A stretch of 64,000 bases of DNA. Origin: an uncultured Clostridium sp. (GTDB lineage Bacteria; Bacillota; Clostridia; Clostridiales; Clostridiaceae). How positions within the stretch are numbered: the stretch's first letter is position 1; each line of letters starts with the position of its first letter. The notes beneath the pieces are model-generated. The model was given only the letters and a program-made list of their open reading frames with translations, did not search any database and was not told the origin of the DNA. Made by a program: the position numbers and the translations under genes. The DNA lies in NCBI GenBank assembly GCA_903789665.1, contig CAIFEX010000013.1, positions 1-64,000 of the forward strand. Reading direction: 5' to 3'. Of this stretch, positions 51,494 to 59,263 are shown piece after piece.

Positions 51494-52480
51494 ATGCCGA
51501 TTCTGGTTTGCGGTGGAGCAGGATATATAGGCAGCCATATAGTGGCAAGGCTGCTGGAAAATGGAAAAGAAGTCATAGTATTTGACAACTTCGAAAAGGG
51601 TCACAGAGATGCCATATTGGGCGGTAGGGTCTATAATGGTGATCTGAGAGAAGAAAATTCATTGGATAAGGTTTTTAAGGAAAATGAAATTGAGGCGGTG
51701 ATAGATTTTGCAGCCTATTCTCTGGTTGGAGAAAGTGTAAATGAACCCATAAGGTACTTTCAAAACAATGTAGGGGGTACTTTGAATTTGATAGATACAA
51801 TGAAAAAATACGGTGTAAAATACATAGTATTTTCTTCAACGGCGGCCACCTACGGGGAGCCAAAGAGTATTCCCATTTTAGAGAATGCACAAACTGACCC
51901 TACAAATCCCTATGGTGAGTCCAAACTTACGGTTGAAAAGATATTGAAGTGGAGCGACAGGGCATATGGAATAAAATATGCCGCACTTAGGTACTTTAAT
52001 GCTGCGGGTGCACAGGTAGATGGGGTTATTGGAGAGGATCACAGGCCTGAATCCCATCTGATTCCGATAATACTTCAGGTAGCTTTGAAAAAAAGAGATA
52101 AAATATTTGTATTTGGAGATGATTACAATACCCAGGATGGAACCTGTGTAAGAGACTACGTACATGTTACCGATTTGGCAGATGCCCATATTCTGGCATT
52201 GAAAAAGATAATGGAAGACGGCGAGAGCAAAACATATAACCTTGGAAATGGAAGGGGATTTTCTGTAAAAGAAGTAATTGAGACTTCAAGGCAGGTAACT
52301 GGTGAAAAAATAGAAGCAGAAGTTGCACCAAGGAGGGCTGGAGATCCTGCCGTATTGGTAGCTTCCTCCAGAAAAGCCAGAGAGGAGCTGGGTTGGAATC
52401 CAAAGTATAACTCTCTTGAAACAATTATTGAAACTGCATGGAACTGGCATAAAAACCACCCTTATGGATATAAAAAATAA
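51494..52480 (+). CDS. galE: UDP-glucose 4-epimerase
   Basis: A 328-residue short-chain dehydrogenase-like enzyme that interconverts UDP-glucose and UDP-galactose. NAD-binding motif GGAGYIGSH at the start, catalytic pair in SSTAATYGEP and YGESK (YxxxK), and substrate loop YFNAAGAQVDGVIGEDH. Length is standard. AGGAGGTTTT supports the ATG. It stands alone; no other Leloir genes are nearby, so a role in cell-wall sugar supply is likely. Confidence 0.93.
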   Translation: MPILVCGGAGYIGSHIVARLLENGKEVIVFDNFEKGHRDAILGGRVYNGDLREENSLDKVFKENEIEAVIDFAAYSLVGESVNEPIRYFQNNVGGTLNLIDTMKKYGVKYIVFSSTAATYGEPKSIPILENAQTDPTNPYGESKLTVEKILKWSDRAYGIKYAALRYFNAAGAQVDGVIGEDHRPESHLIPIILQVALKKRDKIFVFGDDYNTQDGTCVRDYVHVTDLADAHILALKKIMEDGESKTYNLGNGRGFSVKEVIETSRQVTGEKIEAEVAPRRAGDPAVLVASSRKAREELGWNPKYNSLETIIETAWNWHKNHPYGYKK

Positions 52481-52544
52481 TTGAAAATACATAAATCCAG
52501 AATTGAAACCGAGGAATGTTAATTAATATGGAAGGAGTTGAAAA

Positions 52545-52571
52545 GTGTTAAATAAATTCGTGTTTATTTAG
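52545..52571 (+). CDS. Possible 8-codon leader peptide upstream of argS
   Basis: GTG TTA AAT AAA TTC GTG (then TTT ATT TAG) encodes VLNKFVFI, preceded at good spacing by GGAAGGAG (52530-52537). Its stop is 7 bases before the argS ATG, which has no ribosome site of its own. This suggests that argS is translated by reinitiation after this mini-frame. No Arg codon is present, so it is not a classic arginine-sensing leader. Confidence 0.4.
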   Translation: MLNKFVFI

Positions 52572-52578
52572 CATAAGT

Positions 52579-54276
52579 ATGGATTATAAAGAACTGTTGG
52601 CAAAGAAAATTCAAGAAAACCTGGACGTGGACTTAAAATTGGATTTTATAGAAGATCTGATAAAAATACCTCCTAAACCTGAAATGGGAGATTATGCATT
52701 TCCATGTTTTCAACTGGCAAAGAGTTTAAAGAAATCACCTAATATAATTGCAGAGGAACTGAAAAATAAAATTGAAGGAGATTATTTTGAGAAAATTGAA
52801 AACAAAGGTCCCTATTTAAATTTTTTTGTGAATAAGGGCATATTTACAAAAAATATATTGACAAAAATACTAGAAGAAGGGGATAAATATGGCAGCTCTT
52901 CCATAGGGCAGGGGAAAAATATAGTTGTTGAGTACTCTTCACCAAATATTGCAAAGCCATTTCATGTAGGACATCTGTTTAGTACTGCAATAGGGAATTC
53001 TCTCTATAAAATGATGAGTTTTGAAGGTTACAATTGTACCAGGATAAATCATCTGGGTGATTGGGGAACTCAATTCGGAAAACTTATAGTTGCATATAAA
53101 AAGTGGTGCAATGAAGAGGAGCTTCATAAAAATCCCATAAAGGAACTTCTTAGAATATATGTAAAATTCCATAAGGAAGCTGAAAAAGAACCTGAACTCA
53201 ATGAAGAGGCGAGAGAGTGTTTCAAAAAATTGGAGGATGGATGCAGTGAAGAAGTAAAACTCTGGAAAAAGTTTAAGAAATTGAGTCTTAAGGAATTTAA
53301 GAAAGTATACGATTTATTGGGAGTAGAATTTGATTCCTATGCAGGAGAGAGCTTCTACAGGGATAAAATGGATGCGGTTATAGATGAGATAGACAAAAAG
53401 GGACTTCTTGTGGAGAGCAAGGGAGCAAAAGTGGTCATGTTGGATAAATATAACATGCCCCCATGCATTGTGAAAAAGTCGGACGGTGCTACCATATACG
53501 CTACAAGGGATTTGACTGCTGCTATATACAGGAAAAAGACCTATGACTTTTACAAATGCATCTACGTAGTGGGTATGGATCAATCTCTCTATTTCAAGCA
53601 GGTGTTTACCACTCTTAAATTAATGGGGAAGGATTGGGCAGACTCATGCATACATGCGGGATTTGGGTTAGTGAGGTTTGCAGATAAAAAACTTTCTACA
53701 AGAAATGGCGATGTTATATTTTTAGAAGATCTTCTAAATAAGTCTGTACAGAGAACTCTTGAAATAATAAATGAAAAAAACCCCAATTTAAAGAATAAAC
53801 TGCAGGTGGCAAAAAAAGTTGGTATAGGAGCTGTGATCTTTACCTATTTAAAAAACAACAGGGAGAGGGATATAGTTTTTGATTGGAATGAAATGTTGAA
53901 TTTTGATGGTGAAACCGGGCCCTATGTCCAATACAGTTATGCCAGAGGAAAAAGTATACTCAGAAAAACAAAATGTACGGGCAGTCAGCTGGATTACAGC
54001 AAATTAAACAGCAAAGAGGAGTTTGAGCTTGTAAAAGCTTTGAATAATTTTAAGGACTCCATAATAAATGCCATAGATAAATTGGAGCCCTTCATAGTTA
54101 CCAGATATGTAATAGAAGTTGCAAAGGCTTTTAATAAATTTTACAATGCACACAGCATTCTAAAAACAAAAGATGAAGGTACTAAGCTTGCCAGACTGCA
54201 GCTTGTAAAGGCAACTTGTCAGGTAATAAAAAATGGATTGAATTTACTTGGTATCGATGTAGTCGAGGAAATGTAA
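52579..54276 (+). CDS. argS: Arginyl-tRNA synthetase
   Basis: A 565-residue class I enzyme that charges tRNA-Arg. The N-terminal Add-1 domain ([14 protein letters not shown]) precedes the HIGH motif as HVGH in [14 protein letters not shown]. The KMSK loop is degenerate (KLSTRNGD), normal for ArgRS. The C-terminal DALR anticodon domain ends [22 protein letters not shown] 52579 gives the family start [12 protein letters not shown]. It has no own ribosome site; see the leader frame upstream. Confidence 0.95.
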   Translation: MDYKELLAKKIQENLDVDLKLDFIEDLIKIPPKPEMGDYAFPCFQLAKSLKKSPNIIAEELKNKIEGDYFEKIENKGPYLNFFVNKGIFTKNILTKILEEGDKYGSSSIGQGKNIVVEYSSPNIAKPFHVGHLFSTAIGNSLYKMMSFEGYNCTRINHLGDWGTQFGKLIVAYKKWCNEEELHKNPIKELLRIYVKFHKEAEKEPELNEEARECFKKLEDGCSEEVKLWKKFKKLSLKEFKKVYDLLGVEFDSYAGESFYRDKMDAVIDEIDKKGLLVESKGAKVVMLDKYNMPPCIVKKSDGATIYATRDLTAAIYRKKTYDFYKCIYVVGMDQSLYFKQVFTTLKLMGKDWADSCIHAGFGLVRFADKKLSTRNGDVIFLEDLLNKSVQRTLEIINEKNPNLKNKLQVAKKVGIGAVIFTYLKNNRERDIVFDWNEMLNFDGETGPYVQYSYARGKSILRKTKCTGSQLDYSKLNSKEEFELVKALNNFKDSIINAIDKLEPFIVTRYVIEVAKAFNKFYNAHSILKTKDEGTKLARLQLVKATCQVIKNGLNLLGIDVVEEM

Positions 54277-54287
54277 AAAACATAGTA

Positions 54288-54325
54288 AAAAAGTCCTGAT
54301 TTTAAATACAGTCAGGACTTTTTCT
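54288..54325. terminator. Bidirectional terminator between argS and the second feo operon
   Basis: AAAAAGTCCTGA and TCAGGACTTTTT pair perfectly over a 12-base loop, giving a T-tail in each direction. The stop codon of the minus-strand Cys-rich gene lies in the right arm. Confidence 0.85.
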
Positions 54326-54467
54326 TTTTAATACGGCGGTAAGGACAATCTACAGTAGAACAACAATCACATCCGCCGCCCTTTGATTTGTTTTTAAGAT
54401 TCCTATATAATACATAACCTGCAGCTATTACTATTGCAGCTGTTATTGCAATTTCTACAAACAACAT
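54312..54467 (-). CDS. FeoB-associated Cys-rich membrane protein
   Basis: A 51-residue protein read from the minus strand: one membrane helix (MLFVEIAITAAIVIAAGYVL) followed by a basic stretch and a Cys cluster GGGCDCCSTVDCPYRR, then a Lys-rich end. Small single-span proteins with this CxCC...C motif regularly follow feoB in clostridia. They may deliver or sense Fe2+ or bind an Fe-S cluster. TAGGAGGAT lies 9 bases upstream of the ATG at 54467. It begins 19 bp after the feoB stop. Confidence 0.85.
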   Translation of the reverse strand: MLFVEIAITAAIVIAAGYVLYRNLKNKSKGGGCDCCSTVDCPYRRIKKKKS

Positions 54468-54486
54468 GAAATGCATCCTCCTAAAA

Positions 54487-56253
54487 TTAGCTGAATATCA
54501 AAGTGGCTATTCTAAATACCAGAAAAGAACTTACCCATGCAAGTACAAGCTGATAGGTTACAGAAAAAATAGCCATCTTTCCTCCGTACTCTTTTTTCAT
54601 AGTTGCTATCGTGGATATGCAGGGGGTATAAAGCAAAACAAACACTAAAAATGAATAGGCAGCAATAGGAGTAAAGTGATGAGGTAATACTGCAGCTAAA
54701 TTCCCGCTGTATACAATTCCCATGGTACTTAACACAATTTCCTTTGCCATTATACCGGTTATAAGTGCTACTGAACTCTGCCAATTTCCATACCCCATAG
54801 GTGAGAATATAGGGCTTATAAAATTGCCTATAGAAGCTAAAATGCTTTTATCCATTTCTACCATTCCGGACAAATTAAAATTGGATAAAAACCATATCAG
54901 GATGGACATTGAAAATATTATTGTACCCGCTTTTCTTAAAAAGCCCTTGGCCTTTTCCCAGGTATGCAGCAGCAGGCTTTTTACTTCAGGAATATTGTAT
55001 TCAGGAAGTTCTATTATAAAGGGTTCTTCATCTTTTTTAAATATAGTGTTCTTAAAAAGTATTCCTATTAAGAAGGCTATCGCAATTCCCATAATGTACA
55101 GTGAAAAAACTATTGTAGTTTTGTAATTCACAAAAAAGGCAGATGCAAAAAGTGAATATATTGGCAATCTTGCATTACATGACATTAAAGGTACTAAAAG
55201 TGCTGTTAATTTTCTGTCTTTCTCACTTTCCAAAGTTTTGGAGGACATAATAGCTGGAACTGAACATCCGAAACCTACTATGAGGGGGATAAAAGCTTTT
55301 CCCGACAACCCCATCTTTCTCATAAGTTTGTCCATTATAAAGGCCCCTCTTGCCATATATCCACTGTCTTCCAAAAAGGATACGCCCAGAAACAGACAGA
55401 ATATAACCGGAAAAAATACAATTACGGATCCCACTCCAGCTAAAATACCGTCAACTAAAAATGAACTAAACCACGGACTAGCTGATGAAAGCAGTGTTTT
55501 CAGATGTGAAGCCAGAAATCCATTTACAAAGTCTCCAAGAGCATCTGCAGTAGGTTGGCCCACCCAGCTGAAGGTGAATTTAAAAATTAATATTAGTGCT
55601 AATAAGAATACTGGATAGGCCAAAAACCTGTTTAAGACTACCTTATCTATTTTTTCAGTAACAGAAGTTATACCTTTTTTTGTCCTTGTCAAACAGTTTT
55701 TTAAGATTTCATTTATATAACAATAGGCTTCATTTTCGTTCTTGAAATTAAATTTATCATTATTCCGAGGCCGTTTGAAATCACTGCTTTTCAAAATTTC
55801 AAGGAGTTTGTCTATTCCCTTGCCTTTTGTGGCCACAACTGGAACTACCGTTACTTCCAATTCTTCAGACAATGCCGAAAAATCTATTTTTATACCCTTT
55901 AATTCAGCTACATCTAACATATTTAATACCAATATTATAGGCTTGTTAAATTGCTTCAACTGGGTAGTTAAATATAGATTCCTGTTTAAATTAGAAGAAT
56001 CAACAATGTTTATTATGACATCCGGATTACCCCGCAGCAAAAATTCCTTGGATACTTTTTCTTCATTTGAATAAGTATCCATTGCATATATACCTGGTAA
56101 ATCTACTATTTTAATGGAATTGTCTATATAACCTTCTTTTTTTTCTACAGTTACTCCAGGCCAATTACCTACATACTGATTGGAACCAGTTAAATGATTG
56201 AACAAAGAGGTTTTACCTACATTTGGATTCCCCAGTAAGGCTGCTACAATCAT
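54487..56253 (-). CDS. feoB: Ferrous iron transporter B, system 2
   Basis: A 588-residue FeoB with the G domain at its very start: G1 LGNPNVGKTS, G2 region VGNWPGVTVEKK, G3 DLPGIYAMD, G4 VLNMLD. The two Gate repeats contain the conserved Cys in GFGCSVPAI and MSCNARLPIY. It is ~115 residues shorter than system 1, without the N-terminal extension and with a shorter helical linker. GGGAGGATT supports the ATG. Downstream is the Cys-rich partner. Confidence 0.93.
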   Translation of the reverse strand: MIVAALLGNPNVGKTSLFNHLTGSNQYVGNWPGVTVEKKEGYIDNSIKIVDLPGIYAMDTYSNEEKVSKEFLLRGNPDVIINIVDSSNLNRNLYLTTQLKQFNKPIILVLNMLDVAELKGIKIDFSALSEELEVTVVPVVATKGKGIDKLLEILKSSDFKRPRNNDKFNFKNENEAYCYINEILKNCLTRTKKGITSVTEKIDKVVLNRFLAYPVFLLALILIFKFTFSWVGQPTADALGDFVNGFLASHLKTLLSSASPWFSSFLVDGILAGVGSVIVFFPVIFCLFLGVSFLEDSGYMARGAFIMDKLMRKMGLSGKAFIPLIVGFGCSVPAIMSSKTLESEKDRKLTALLVPLMSCNARLPIYSLFASAFFVNYKTTIVFSLYIMGIAIAFLIGILFKNTIFKKDEEPFIIELPEYNIPEVKSLLLHTWEKAKGFLRKAGTIIFSMSILIWFLSNFNLSGMVEMDKSILASIGNFISPIFSPMGYGNWQSSVALITGIMAKEIVLSTMGIVYSGNLAAVLPHHFTPIAAYSFLVFVLLYTPCISTIATMKKEYGGKMAIFSVTYQLVLAWVSSFLVFRIATLIFS

Positions 56254-56314
56254 AATAATCCTCCCGACATTTGTGTGTATTATAAATATTTATATTGCGA
56301 TTGGTGTAGTTCGT

Positions 56315-56542
56315 CTAATTCAAATTGCTTACCGATATATTTCTTGCATCTTTTTTACGTATTGCCAGGTTGAAGCCTCTTAAATTTATAACTATTGGAT
56401 CTCCTAGGGGAGCAGATGTTTTTACCGAAATTTCAGTGCCCTCTATGCATCCAAGAGCCAAAAGCCTTTTGACTAATTTCTTATCTCCGCTTAAGTTTTT
56501 TATAAATCCCTTTTCGCCGGGTTTTAAGTCACAAATGCTCAC
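56315..56542 (-). CDS. feoA: Ferrous iron transport protein A, system 2
   Basis: A 75-residue SH3-like FeoA: MSICDLKPGEKGFIKNLSGD, then LLALGCIEGTEISVKTSAPL and GDPIVINLRGFNLAIRKKDA. These are classic FeoA blocks. GTG start with AGGTGATT upstream. It leads feoA-feoB-Cys-rich, with a Fur box between its promoter and start. Confidence 0.93.
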   Translation of the reverse strand: MSICDLKPGEKGFIKNLSGDKKLVKRLLALGCIEGTEISVKTSAPLGDPIVINLRGFNLAIRKKDARNISVSNLN

Positions 56543-56571
56543 ACCAAATCACCTCACCAATTAATTTTATG

Positions 56572-56590
56572 AATAATGAAAATCATTATC
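56572..56590 (-). promoter_or_regulatory. Fur box of feo system 2
   Basis: AATAATGAAAATCATTATC matches the 19-bp Fur consensus GATAATGATAATCATTATC at 17 positions. It lies just downstream of the promoter's -10, so binding of Fur-Fe2+ would block transcription. Confidence 0.85.
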
Positions 56591-56603
56591 ATTAATCAAT
56601 TTT

Positions 56604-56632
56604 ATAATATCATATTTAATATACACTGTCAA
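56604..56632 (-). promoter_or_regulatory. Sigma-A-type promoter of feo system 2
   Basis: On the minus strand TTGACA (56627-56632) and TATTAT (56604-56609) with a 17-bp spacer, immediately upstream of the Fur box. Confidence 0.75.
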
Positions 56633-56753
56633 TAAACCTGAATAAAATAAGATTTTTAATATTTTCTCTAAGGACTTGTAAAACTAATCTACATATATGT
56701 GCTAAAATAATAGTATAGAGTAGGATTATTTTATAATAAGGAGAAACGGAGAT

Positions 56754-57479
56754 ATGAATACTGCAGCCTTTTTTGATATTGATGGAACTTTATACAGAGA
56801 GGGACTTATAACAGAAGTTTTTAAAAAATTAGTCAAATACGAAATAATACCTGCCGAAAGATGGTATAAAGAGGTTAAGCCTGAATACGATAGGTGGGAT
56901 AAAAGGAAGGGAAATTACGATGACTACCTTTTAAAAATGGCAGGTATATATATTGAAGCCATAAAGGGACTCCATAGATCGCAGATAGAATTCATAGCTA
57001 AAAATGTAGTGTCCCAAAAGGGAGATAGAGTATATTCTTATACTAGGGACAGAATAAAGTGGCATAAGAAAAAGGGGCACAAAACATTGACCATATCCGG
57101 AAGCCCTGTAGAGCTGGTAAAAGAAATGGCTATCAAGCATGAATTCGACGATTATGTCGGTGCCGTATACACCAGAGACAAAGATGATATATATACGGGG
57201 AATGTCATTTCCATGTGGAACAGTGAAGATAAGAAGAAAGCCGTGGAAATGCTTGTAAAGAAATATAATATAGATTTGAATAAAAGCTATGCCTATGGAG
57301 ATACTTCGGGAGACTTTTCAATGATGAAAATGGTAAACAATCCGGTATGTGTGAATCCCACCAGAAAACTTGTAGAAGAAATATTGAACGATTCGGAGCT
57401 GGTTAACAGGGCAAATATAATAGTTGAAAGAAAAGATATGATTTATAAATTAAAGGCAAAAGATGTAAATTACATATAA
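56754..57479 (+). CDS. HAD-IB family phosphatase
   Basis: A 241-residue haloacid dehalogenase-type phosphatase, subfamily IB, related to phosphoserine phosphatase-like SerB homologues. Motif I is AAFFDIDGTLY with nucleophile and acid-base Asp, motif II Ser in LTISGSP, and motif III/IV YGDTSGDFSMMKMV. The substrate is unknown; similar proteins act on small phosphorylated metabolites. GGAG lies upstream. The downstream gene starts 42 bp later, same strand. Confidence 0.85.
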   Translation: MNTAAFFDIDGTLYREGLITEVFKKLVKYEIIPAERWYKEVKPEYDRWDKRKGNYDDYLLKMAGIYIEAIKGLHRSQIEFIAKNVVSQKGDRVYSYTRDRIKWHKKKGHKTLTISGSPVELVKEMAIKHEFDDYVGAVYTRDKDDIYTGNVISMWNSEDKKKAVEMLVKKYNIDLNKSYAYGDTSGDFSMMKMVNNPVCVNPTRKLVEEILNDSELVNRANIIVERKDMIYKLKAKDVNYI

Positions 57480-57521
57480 TTTATATTGACTAGATTAGAA
57501 TAGTTAGAAAAGAGTGGTAAA

Positions 57522-58175
57522 GTGATAGAAAGAATTAATGATATTGGTGTGGAAAAACCTTCGGTAGAGAATTCGTTAAAAGTAGGCGATAATAAATGCG
57601 TTATTAAAGATGCGGTTTTTTTCGATTTGGAACACTATATATATAAAAAGCCCATATGTGTAGGTGTATTTGGTTCCTGCTTTTATGATTATAAAAATGA
57701 AAAATTGAAAGTCACTCAATATATGATAGAAAATAAAAAAGATGTAAAATCCATACTCAAATTGTCAAAACAATATTTTAAGAATATGATAGAGAAAGGT
57801 AAGAGATATATAGTTACTTTTTCGGGGAATAACGATTTTACAGTTATAAACTACCTTTTCAAAAAATACAATATTGGATTTAACGTACAGGACTATTTTA
57901 TAAGCATAGACCTGCAAAAACAATATGAAAATGAAATTCATAAATCCATAGGACTGAAGGCGCTGGAAAAGGAATTTGGAATTACCAGGGAAAATGGGAT
58001 CATAAGCGGATCAAACCTGGCAAAGACTTTTAGCAAAATAGTAAAAGACAGCGAATATATAAATAGAATGCCAAATGTAAAGAAGCAGAGAATACTGCTT
58101 TATAACGAACAGGATGTAGTGAGTTTGTTTGATATATACACCAAATGGAACAATGTGTTTATGAAATCAATATAA
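57522..58175 (+). CDS. RNase H-like (YprB-type) predicted exonuclease
   Basis: A 217-residue protein starting with GTG. It has a DEDD-like pattern: FFDLEHYIYKKPICVGVFG (motif I D-x-E), TFSGNNDFTVINYLFKKY (motif II, Asp in NNDF), and LLYNEQDVVSLFDIY (motif III Asp), with GLKALEKEFGI between. This is the pattern of the YprB/RNase_H_2 group of predicted nucleases. YprB itself lies beside a DNA helicase in Bacillus; here its neighbour is a phosphatase. Function not known. Confidence 0.65.
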   Translation: MIERINDIGVEKPSVENSLKVGDNKCVIKDAVFFDLEHYIYKKPICVGVFGSCFYDYKNEKLKVTQYMIENKKDVKSILKLSKQYFKNMIEKGKRYIVTFSGNNDFTVINYLFKKYNIGFNVQDYFISIDLQKQYENEIHKSIGLKALEKEFGITRENGIISGSNLAKTFSKIVKDSEYINRMPNVKKQRILLYNEQDVVSLFDIYTKWNNVFMKSI

Positions 58176-58242
58176 GTACTTTAAAAAATTTGACGAATGA
58201 TGTAATATATAAAATATGTGCATATCAAAGGGGGCGACTGTA

Positions 58243-58944
58243 TTGATTTTTACTCCTATAAAAAATACGAAAGTATACGAACAGGTCATAGAACAGATTG
58301 AAAATATGATCATAGACGGGACTTTAAAAAAAGGAGATAGACTTCCATCTGAAAGAGAACTTGTAGGGCATCTCAAAGTGAGCAGAACTTCCATAAGGGA
58401 AGCATTGAGGGCATTGCAGGTCATGGGACTTATAGAAAGCAGACAGGGTGAGGGCAATTTTATACGTGAGAATTTTGAAAACACTTTGTTTGAACCTCTC
58501 TCTGTGATGTTTATGCTGCAAGGCGGGAAACCAGATGAAATAATGGAAGTAAGAAAAATCATAGAAGTACAAACAGCTAATCTTGCTGCTGAAAAAATAA
58601 ATGAAAAACAATTGGAGAATTTAAAAAGAATAGCAGATACTTTTAAAACCTCCAAAAATGAGGAAAATAATGTTAAACTTGATAAGAAATTCCACTATGA
58701 AATTGCGCAGGCTGCTGGGAATTTCTTGATAATCAATATTTTAAATGCAATGTCTTTTTTGATGGATGCGTTCTTAAAAGATGCCAGAAGAAAAATATTG
58801 GTGAATAAAGAAAATTTTAAAGCTCTTGCAGAACAGCATGGTAGAATATACGGAGCCCTTAAGTTACATGATTCAAAAATGGCTTCTGATGAGATGAAGA
58901 AACATTTGGATTTTACCAGCAAGCATATTAAGAAAAATATGTAG
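58243..58944 (+). CDS. FadR/LldR-family transcriptional regulator of the lactate cluster
   Basis: A 233-residue GntR-superfamily repressor of the FadR group. The N-terminal winged helix (KGDRLPSERELVGHLKVSRT, then SIREALRALQVMGLIESRQG) is followed by an all-helical FCD ligand-binding domain (DEIMEVRKIIEVQTANLAAE; His in KKFHYEIAQAAGN). The domain usually binds a carboxylate through a metal. Its position upstream of lactate permease, racemase and EtfBA matches LctA of Acetobacterium, so L- or D-lactate is the likely signal. TTG start, with AAAGGGGG upstream. Confidence 0.85.
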   Translation: MIFTPIKNTKVYEQVIEQIENMIIDGTLKKGDRLPSERELVGHLKVSRTSIREALRALQVMGLIESRQGEGNFIRENFENTLFEPLSVMFMLQGGKPDEIMEVRKIIEVQTANLAAEKINEKQLENLKRIADTFKTSKNEENNVKLDKKFHYEIAQAAGNFLIINILNAMSFLMDAFLKDARRKILVNKENFKALAEQHGRIYGALKLHDSKMASDEMKKHLDFTSKHIKKNM

Positions 58945-59000
58945 AAATATAAAGAATATTTCAAGGTATAATTCAATTTTAGGCACAAAAAGAGTTTTTT

Positions 59001-59036
59001 TATACATAATAGTTAATTTATTAACTATTATGTATA
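59001..59036. repeat. 16-bp perfect AT-rich inverted repeat
   Basis: TATACATAATAGTTAA and TTAACTATTATGTATA flank TTTA. It lies 57 bp after the regulator gene and is preceded by T-rich and followed by ATTTTT sequence. Probably a terminator for the regulator gene, though it has no G-C core. Confidence 0.6.
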
Positions 59037-59127
59037 ATTTTTGGTATAATAAAAAAATAAATAAAGTTTTTTAATCTGTAAACATTATATGAATGGGAAA
59101 ATTACGACAATCATATAAAATTTGATT

Positions 59128-59145
59128 TTGTTAACGAAATAACAA
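59128..59145 (+). promoter_or_regulatory. Candidate Rex (redox repressor) operator
   Basis: TTGTTAACGAAATAACAA differs from the Rex consensus TTGTTAANNNNTTAACAA at a single position. It ends three bases before the -35 of the lactate promoter. Rex releases DNA when NADH/NAD+ is high. Confidence 0.6.
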
Positions 59146-59148
59146 TCA

Positions 59149-59177
59149 TTGAAAAATTACAGGAATTATTATATTAT
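59149..59177 (+). promoter_or_regulatory. Sigma-A-type promoter of the lactate operon
   Basis: TTGAAA (59149-59154) and TATTAT (59172-59177) with a 17-bp spacer. Confidence 0.6.
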
Positions 59178-59187
59178 AATTCATAAA

Positions 59188-59206
59188 TGGTAATACCATA
59201 TTACCA
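59188..59206 (+). promoter_or_regulatory. FadR/LldR-like operator at the start of the lactate transcript
   Basis: TGGTAATACCATATTACCA contains the palindrome TGGTA-A-TACCA and the wider repeat TGGTAA/TTACCA. FadR-group proteins of the lactate type bind TGGT-N(2-3)-ACCA. It lies directly downstream of the -10, a repressing position. Confidence 0.7.
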
Positions 59207-59263
59207 TAGTATCATAATATATAGTACCAATTAATTTATATATTTTAAGGGGAGGGATTTATA

